From Polyangiaceae bacterium (lineage in GTDB: Bacteria; Myxococcota_A; Polyangia; Polyangiales; Polyangiaceae), in the NCBI GenBank assembly GCA_016929495.1, contig JAFGIS010000166.1, positions 1 to 37,906 of the forward strand: 37,906 nt of DNA, read 5' to 3'. Position 1 is the stretch's first letter. Each line of letters starts with the position of its first letter. Of this stretch, positions 32,778 to 37,906 are shown one piece after another. The notes beneath the pieces were generated by a model. It had not been told where the DNA came from and searched no databases. It was given only the letters and a program-made list of their open reading frames with translations. The position numbers were made by a program, and so were the translations under genes.

Positions 32778-33221
32778 CTATTCCTCGTCGTAGAACAGAG
32801 GCTCGCGCTTGCTCAGGAACTTCTCGATGCGCTCGAGGCTTTCCTGGGGAAGATCGAGGAATCGAATTCCCATGCCGGGTGGCAGCTCGCTGCGCTCGAC
32901 GTACTCACGGATCCAGCGGACCTCGCCCAGACCTCGCAACACATCCTCGCTGTCCGGAAGGTGAATCGCGAGCTCCATCTTCTCTCCGACGGGTTTGAGC
33001 AGGTGGGTAGCGACGAAGACCCCTCCGACCGAGATGTTCTCGACGAGTCCCGCGTAGAAGTTGTGATCGCTTCCGAGGCTCACGTCCAGGTCCACGCGAT
33101 AGCGCGCGTGCTCTCGGCGTTGCGGGTGCGTGCTGGTGCCACCGTTGGCCGGCTCGATGTGCGAAAACCGCGCCTCGGGCGGTCTCACCTCGAAAGCTTC
33201 TGAACTACCGTTGTTCTTCAT
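32778..33221 (-). CDS. PilZ domain protein (Myxococcus paralogue type)
   Basis: 147 aa from the ATG at 33221, with GGAGAAG just upstream. The c-di-GMP-binding signature is present: RxxxR at Arg36 and Arg40 (RREHARYRV) and N-x-S-x-x-G at 62-67 (ENISVGGVFV). The C-terminal part (GMGIRFLDLPQESLERIEKF) matches the longer PilZ variant (TIGR02266) first noted in Myxococcus xanthus paralogues. No enzymatic or membrane domain, so it should be a cytoplasmic c-di-GMP adaptor. Same direction as the metalloprotease gene upstream, gap 44 bases. A REC-EAL phosphodiesterase lies at 15775, but nothing ties the two directly. Confidence 0.92.
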   Translation of the reverse strand: MKNNGSSEAFEVRPPEARFSHIEPANGGTSTHPQRREHARYRVDLDVSLGSDHNFYAGLVENISVGGVFVATHLLKPVGEKMELAIHLPDSEDVLRGLGEVRWIREYVERSELPPGMGIRFLDLPQESLERIEKFLSKREPLFYDEE

Positions 33222-33265
33222 GGCTTCTCCTGGAACATCGTTCACTTGCCGGCGTGTGACTGCCT

Positions 33266-34249
33266 TCACTTCGAAGCCCTCGCTCCGTGCGCGAACGCGC
33301 CTCGGGCGCCTGGCCAGCTGTCGCAACGGTCTTCGCCGTGCCGAGTCCCCGCCCGGGTGAGGTCCGACCGCAGCGAAGACCTTCGCCCAGATGTGCCCAA
33401 CGCTTCCGGTTGTCGTCTACCAGCGTTGCGTGACCTAAGACGCTGCAGAGCGAGCACGCACAACGCCCCCAGCAATGGAAGCCACCCGGCATTGGCGCTG
33501 TTTCCCGTCACAGAGGCGCCGGCACATCCCGGCGTCTGCTCGGGAGGCGCAGTGGGCGGGTAAAGGGATTGCAGTGCGTTCAGATCGGCGGGCGCGAGAT
33601 CCCGTTTGCTCGTGTCGCCGGGCAGCGAGTACGCATACATCGTCGCGTCTGCGTTGACGTAGTCCTCGCCGAGTCCGAGGAAGTGACCCAATTCGTGGGT
33701 CAGGATGCTCTGCAGATCCCAGCTCGGCACACCATCGTGACAGAAGCTCCACGGTCCCAAGTGGGGGCAGTGGTCTGGCTCCGCTCCGGTCTGTGCTGCG
33801 GGAATCACGTCATCGTCGATCACTCGGAACCGGTAGATCCCGTTCAGGACGATGTCCGCGTCGACGATTTCACCCTGGTCGCTGCACGTAACCAGGGTGA
33901 TGGCGAGCGCGCCCTTCGCTCGTGGTTCTCCGTAGGGCGCGAATCGAACCGTGTTGCCGACCTCGCCGGCCGTCGCATTGACGCTCCTGCGCGTGACTTC
34001 GAGCACCGGACCCCCATCGAGCGCGGCCTGCCAGGTTTGCACGGCGCGGTCCAGAGCCATGACGGCGTCCGGGGCGATCCGATCGAGGGACGCGTCGGCA
34101 GCAATGACGACCCGTTCCCGGTCCCAGTGGGCCTTTCCCGAGCTGCTGTGGCCGGATACGGTGTAGGTGGCCCCGGCGGGCGCGGTCGTCAGGCCGGTCA
34201 GCGCTGCGGCCAACCAACCTGCTCGAACACTGCTCCGCAAGGAGGCCAT
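33266..34249 (-). CDS. Secreted metzincin-like metalloprotease with altered zinc site
   Basis: 327 aa from the ATG at 34249. Signal peptide RAGWLAAALTGLTTAPAGA. The active-site helix is HELGHFLGLGED: His185, Glu186 and His189 are standard, but the residue where metzincins have a third His is Glu195, followed by Asp196. A Met-turn follows (ATMYAYS, Met204). Residues 30-180 hold the typical matrixin-like beta sheet (ADIVLNGIYRF and three cysteines). After the domain, GCAGASVTGN, the helix WLPLLGALCVLALQRLRSRN and basic residues resemble a MYXO-CTERM sorting tail. A further 50 polar residues follow instead of an immediate stop, so the tail may be frame-extended. Divergent from the P-type ATPase gene. 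Confidence 0.8.
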   Translation of the reverse strand: MASLRSSVRAGWLAAALTGLTTAPAGATYTVSGHSSSGKAHWDRERVVIAADASLDRIAPDAVMALDRAVQTWQAALDGGPVLEVTRRSVNATAGEVGNTVRFAPYGEPRAKGALAITLVTCSDQGEIVDADIVLNGIYRFRVIDDDVIPAAQTGAEPDHCPHLGPWSFCHDGVPSWDLQSILTHELGHFLGLGEDYVNADATMYAYSLPGDTSKRDLAPADLNALQSLYPPTAPPEQTPGCAGASVTGNSANAGWLPLLGALCVLALQRLRSRNAGRRQPEALGTSGRRSSLRSDLTRAGTRHGEDRCDSWPGARGAFAHGARASK

Positions 34250-34409
34250 GCCGGCTACAACGGCAGCGCCGCGGCCGGATTTAAGGAAGAACGGCGCCCG
34301 AGCCGGAGCCGAAGTCGGCGGCCCCCATCGGCGAAACCTCGCGCTTGTGCCACCGAACCAAGTATGACAGCACGACCGGACCGCTGTTGTCCGGTCGCGG
34401 AGAGTCCGA

Positions 34410-37400
34410 GTGGTAGCAAAAAGCAAGCTCGCCAGCGCGTTGGCTGCGGCACTGGCCCCGTACTTCGACCTACTCGGCCAACCGCCACGCGCGAGTTGGA
34501 TCGGGACCACGCACGCCGCCATCAGCGTGGCACCGCTGAACGAGCGCGAATTTGCCGTATTCGTCCGACGCTTGCACGAAGCCGCCGCACGACTGGAGCG
34601 GGTGCGCTCGGTCGACGTGGACGCAACGCAACGCCGTGTCGCCATCGGTTTCGAGGCACATGCCTACAAGCTCGAGGACCTGGAGCGGCTCGTCGAGCTG
34701 GCCGAGGTCCTGGCGAAGTACGAAGTGGCACCTCCGGGCACCGATGAGCCTCCGGAAGCCGAGGCCGAGCGTCGTCTGGCCGCCGAAACGATCATCGACA
34801 CCGTGGCGCTGCTCGTGGGAACGGGACTGGAGCTGTCGCTGCTGCGGCCCTCCGCACTGGGTGGTGTGGCTGCGACCGTCGTCACGGTCACTCGGTCGAC
34901 GAATCGCCTTCGCAAGAGCATCGACAGCTGGTTCGGCCCTCAACGGACCGAGCTCCTGATGAACGCAGTGAGCGCCGTGGGCACCGCGGCCGCCCAGCGC
35001 CCGCTCGCCTCACTGGTGGAGGTGGTGCACAAGGGTACGCTGTGGCGGGAGCTCAGCGCCAGACGCGCACTCTGGCGCCAAGTGCTCGACACCGTATCGC
35101 AGGCGGAGCTTTCGGAACCAGCCGAGCCCAGACCCGTGCAGCCGCGGCCGGTACCGCTCCCCCCGGGGCCCATCGAGCTGTACGCCGACCGCGCGTGGCT
35201 CGTGTCGCTGGGCGGTTTCGCTTTGAGCTTCCTGACGACGCGCAGCCTGCATCGTTCGGTGGCCGCCCTGTTCGGGGCCCTGCCGAAACCGGCCACACGC
35301 GGTCGAGAAGCCTTCGCGGCCCAGCTGGCTCTCGTGCTCGCCCGTCATCGCATGCTCGTCGTGGAACCGGAGGCGTTGCGACGACTGGACCGCATGGATT
35401 GCCTCGTGCTCGACCAGAGTCTTGCGACGCGAGATGAGTACGACGTCGTCCGGATGGTGGTCGAGGCGGACCAGACCGAGCACAGCTGTCGCGAGCGCGC
35501 GGCGATGCTCTTTGATCCGGACGAACCGCTGAAGCTTCGGCACCAGGACGAATGGGTGCTCGGGCCGTTGGCGCTGCTCGGTGCGGCACCCGCGGAGAGG
35601 CTCGCTGTCGCGAGCGCTGAGCTTGGACGCCAAGGTGCTCTCGTGCTCGGTCTCGAGCGAGAAGGCCGAATCGCTGCCGTGCTGGGTCTGGAACTCATCC
35701 ACAGGGCTGGCGTGGACGAACTCATCTCCGAAGCGCATGCCGCCGGTTTGAGGGTGGTCGTCTCGTCCGAGGACGAGTCCGTCCTGCACCGCTTGCCCGT
35801 GGACGATACCGTGCCCGTCGGCGACGCTCTGCCTGCAGGCGTCCGACGACTGCAACAGGAAGGGCGGGTGGTGTGCCTGGTGGCCGCCGGCGAGTCGGCG
35901 GCGTTGCCCGTCGCCGACTGCGGCATTGGTTTGGCGAGCCCTGGTCAACCCATGCCCTGGGGCGCGCACATCGTGTGTACCGAGGGTCTGTCGAACGCCA
36001 GCCTCGTGCTTCGCGCCTGCACCACCGCGCGCCTGACCTCCAAGCAGGGTGTCACCATCTCGCTTGGCGCGGCCACGGTGGGCGCCATCGTCGCTGCGCT
36101 CGGGCTGTGGCCGCTGCCCACGCGCCGAGTGGTGGCCGTCGTCAACGCAGCCACGCTCATGTCGATGCTCAACGCCATGCGGCATGTCCGCACGCTGGCG
36201 CGTCGGCCATTGCCGGCGCCTCGTGACAGAACGCCATGGCAAGCGTTGGACGCACGCGGAGTCCTGCGCCGCCTCGAGGCCAGCGAGCTCGGACTGAGTC
36301 GTTCGGATGCAGCAGCTCGCAGTCGCCGCGAGGACCGCCCCGACACGCGCCTGACTCAGCTGGTCGATGCCATCGGCGAGGAGCTTTTCAATCCGCTCAC
36401 GCCATTGCTCGCGGCGGGAGCCGGACTCTCCGCGGCGGCCGGATCGGTCATGGACGCTGCGATGGTCGGCGGCGTGGTCGTGCTCAATGCAGCCGTCGGT
36501 GGCATTCAGCGCTACCGCACCGAACGCGCCATCCGAGGACTCGCGCGTGTGGCGCGCAGACGGGCACTGGTTCGACGCAACGGACATCCCGTCTACATCG
36601 ATGCCACGCAGCTCGTGGTGGGAGACGTCGTGTTGCTCGACGCAGGCGACGTCGTCCCGGCAGACTGCCGGATCGTGCGCGCCGAGGCGCTCGAGGTCGA
36701 CGCATCGAGCCTGACCGGAGAGTCGCTCCCGGTCGCAAAATCCGAACGGGCGTCCTTTGCGTCCGCGCTGGCGGATCAATCCTCGATGCTCCACGAAGGG
36801 ACATCCATCGCCGCGGGTCGCGCGACGGCTGTGGTGGTCGCCGTGGGCAACGCGACCGAGGCCTCACGGGGCGCCGCGGCCGTTCGGCGAGTCCCGATCC
36901 AGAGCGGCGTGGAACGTCGGATGCGTCAGCTCATCGACATGACCGCTCCGCTCGCATTGCTGTCCGGTGCGGGACTCGTCGCGGCAGGTTGGCTCCGTGG
37001 GCGCCACACGGACCAAATCATCGGGTCGGGAGTGAGCCTGGCGGTGGCCTCGGTGCCCGAAGGGCTGCCTCTGCTGGCGACCGCGGCTCAGCTCGCGGCC
37101 GCAAAACGCCTGACTCGCAGAGGCGCGCTCGTGCGCAACGCGCGCGCCATCGAAGCGCTGGGCCGTGTCGACACGCTCTGCGTCGACAAGACCGGGACGC
37201 TGACGCAGGGACGAATCGAGCTACGCTCGGTAAGCGACGGTCGTTCGAGCCAAAACGCCGACTCGCTATCTCCGGACCACCAGCTCGTACTGGCGTGCGG
37301 CTTGCGCGCTACGGCCCGGGAGGCAGACGGAGCGCCAGTGACCGATCACATCGACGCGGCGATGCTCCGCGCTGCACGGCGCTCGGCAACGGCGGTCGCT

Positions 37401-37906
37401 CTCGGAGCGCCCGGCTGGGAGGTCGCGGGCGACCTGCCTTTCGAACCGGGTCGCGGCTACCACGCGGTGGTCGGCCACATCCAGGACGGCGAGCTGCTTT
37501 GCGTCAAAGGCGCGCCCGAAGTCGTTCTGCCCCGCTGCATTCGCCCCGGCGCGAACGGCGAGGCGGGACCCCTCGAGGCTGCGGCGCTGAGACGGCTCTA
37601 CACCGCGGCCAGCGACTTGGCCTGGCGTGGGCTGCGCGTGCTCGCGGTGGCGGAACGACGGGCGCGTCCGGGCGAGCTACTCGACCTTTCGCAGCTGTCG
37701 GGCTTGACCTTCGTGGGTTTCTTGGCATTCAGTGATCCGGTACGGCCGACGGCGTCGCGCGCCGTGTCGCGGCTGCGCGACGCGGGCGTGCACGCGGTGA
37801 TGATCACCGGAGATCATCCCAGCACGGCCTCGGCCATCGCCAGTGAGCTGTCGCTGCTCGGGAATCGACGGGTCGTCGCGGGCAGCGAGCTTGCCAATAT
37901 GAGCGA
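34410..37906 (+). CDS. CtpI-like giant P-type ATPase (3' end cut off)
   Basis: Starts with GTG at 34410 (GGAGAG five bases upstream) and stays open to the window end, 1165 codons so far. Residues 1-110 resemble a heavy-metal-associated fold without the CxxC metal site. Residues 110-600 look like a worn-out P-type ATPase half: at the phosphorylation site it has LVLDQSLATR (Asp335) instead of DKTGT. Residues 610 onward are a working-looking pump: TGES (769-772), VPEGLP (882-887), phospho-acceptor Asp926 in CVDKTGTLTQ, nucleotide-binding KGAPE (1033) and TGD (1133-1135). This degenerate-plus-active design, and the length, match mycobacterial CtpI/CtpH-like proteins. The transported ion is unknown; the visible VPEGLP is not the metal-binding CPC of heavy-metal pumps. 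Several helices after the window end must complete it. Confidence 0.92.
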   Translation, partial: MVAKSKLASALAAALAPYFDLLGQPPRASWIGTTHAAISVAPLNEREFAVFVRRLHEAAARLERVRSVDVDATQRRVAIGFEAHAYKLEDLERLVELAEVLAKYEVAPPGTDEPPEAEAERRLAAETIIDTVALLVGTGLELSLLRPSALGGVAATVVTVTRSTNRLRKSIDSWFGPQRTELLMNAVSAVGTAAAQRPLASLVEVVHKGTLWRELSARRALWRQVLDTVSQAELSEPAEPRPVQPRPVPLPPGPIELYADRAWLVSLGGFALSFLTTRSLHRSVAALFGALPKPATRGREAFAAQLALVLARHRMLVVEPEALRRLDRMDCLVLDQSLATRDEYDVVRMVVEADQTEHSCRERAAMLFDPDEPLKLRHQDEWVLGPLALLGAAPAERLAVASAELGRQGALVLGLEREGRIAAVLGLELIHRAGVDELISEAHAAGLRVVVSSEDESVLHRLPVDDTVPVGDALPAGVRRLQQEGRVVCLVAAGESAALPVADCGIGLASPGQPMPWGAHIVCTEGLSNASLVLRACTTARLTSKQGVTISLGAATVGAIVAALGLWPLPTRRVVAVVNAATLMSMLNAMRHVRTLARRPLPAPRDRTPWQALDARGVLRRLEASELGLSRSDAAARSRREDRPDTRLTQLVDAIGEELFNPLTPLLAAGAGLSAAAGSVMDAAMVGGVVVLNAAVGGIQRYRTERAIRGLARVARRRALVRRNGHPVYIDATQLVVGDVVLLDAGDVVPADCRIVRAEALEVDASSLTGESLPVAKSERASFASALADQSSMLHEGTSIAAGRATAVVVAVGNATEASRGAAAVRRVPIQSGVERRMRQLIDMTAPLALLSGAGLVAAGWLRGRHTDQIIGSGVSLAVASVPEGLPLLATAAQLAAAKRLTRRGALVRNARAIEALGRVDTLCVDKTGTLTQGRIELRSVSDGRSSQNADSLSPDHQLVLACGLRATAREADGAPVTDHIDAAMLRAARRSATAVALGAPGWEVAGDLPFEPGRGYHAVVGHIQDGELLCVKGAPEVVLPRCIRPGANGEAGPLEAAALRRLYTAASDLAWRGLRVLAVAERRARPGELLDLSQLSGLTFVGFLAFSDPVRPTASRAVSRLRDAGVHAVMITGDHPSTASAIASELSLLGNRRVVAGSELANMS

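Noticed and set aside
35010..36794. 594-codon open frame on the minus strand
   Set aside because: It is exactly antisense to the P-type ATPase, has low-complexity His/Arg-rich translation and no recognisable motif; the plus-strand frame carries TGES and DKTGT motifs.
36236..37735. 499-codon open frame on the plus strand
   Set aside because: Out-of-frame overlap of the P-type ATPase; Arg/Gly/His-rich translation, a by-product of GC-rich codons.

Overview
The window is high-GC DNA that looks like a myxobacterium (Myxococcota). The markers are a protein built from Myxococcus-type cysteine-rich repeats around a fibro-slime domain, a PilZ domain of the type seen in Myxococcus paralogues, many secreted lipoproteins of unknown role, a FIST protein beside a hybrid histidine kinase, a GG-N10-GC (sigma-54 type) promoter candidate and an ECF sigma/anti-sigma pair. 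This placement is inferred from gene families only. No rRNA, tRNA, CRISPR array, phage or intact insertion sequence was seen.

Layout. 1-1615 (minus): a winged-helix-like protein translationally coupled (GTGA) to a cut-off secreted GH30-like hydrolase. 2120-6100 (plus): a TruC-like pseudouridine synthase, then a FIST sensor and a GAF/HisKA/REC hybrid kinase. 6222-6615: a frameshifted gene remnant. 6806-12207: three large lipoproteins, the third with a DUF3160 domain. 12594-17103: a small two-helix membrane protein, a secreted C39-like papain-fold protein, a TrpB2-type tryptophan synthase beta chain, a truncated glycosyltransferase fragment and a REC-EAL phosphodiesterase. 17406-21580: a DUF1707/LiaF-like protein, a small lipoprotein, a ten-helix membrane protein with a degenerate sigma-54-activator-like AAA+ region, and a Cys-rich lipoprotein. 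21764-24352: a fusion of a P-loop-less KaiC-like domain and a PEP/pyruvate-binding domain. 24923-28368: a DUF2934 protein and the fibro-slime Cys-repeat protein. 28469-30644 (minus): a PhaR-like regulator, an ECF sigma factor and a zinc-finger anti-sigma. 30851-32755: a PDZ and NuoH-like membrane protein. 32778-34249 (minus): a PilZ protein and a metzincin-like protease. 34410 to the end: a very long CtpI-like P-type ATPase with an inactive duplicated front half, cut by the window edge.

How the genes relate. Most look like single genes or pairs rather than a pathway. Clear functional units are FIST plus kinase, sigma plus anti-sigma (ATGA overlap), and the GTGA-coupled pair at the left end. 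Three genes suggest c-di-GMP and two-component signalling (REC-EAL, PilZ, hybrid kinase), but they are not adjacent.

The most unusual signal is not a gene. Four intergenic regions (1964-2043, 12284-12377, 17235-17320, 24509-24634) each hold degenerate tandem 7-bp repeats in two opposing arms. The heptamer differs from locus to locus, but the architecture is shared. A separate 56-bp element occurs at 6071-6126 and 15511-15566, each beside a broken gene.
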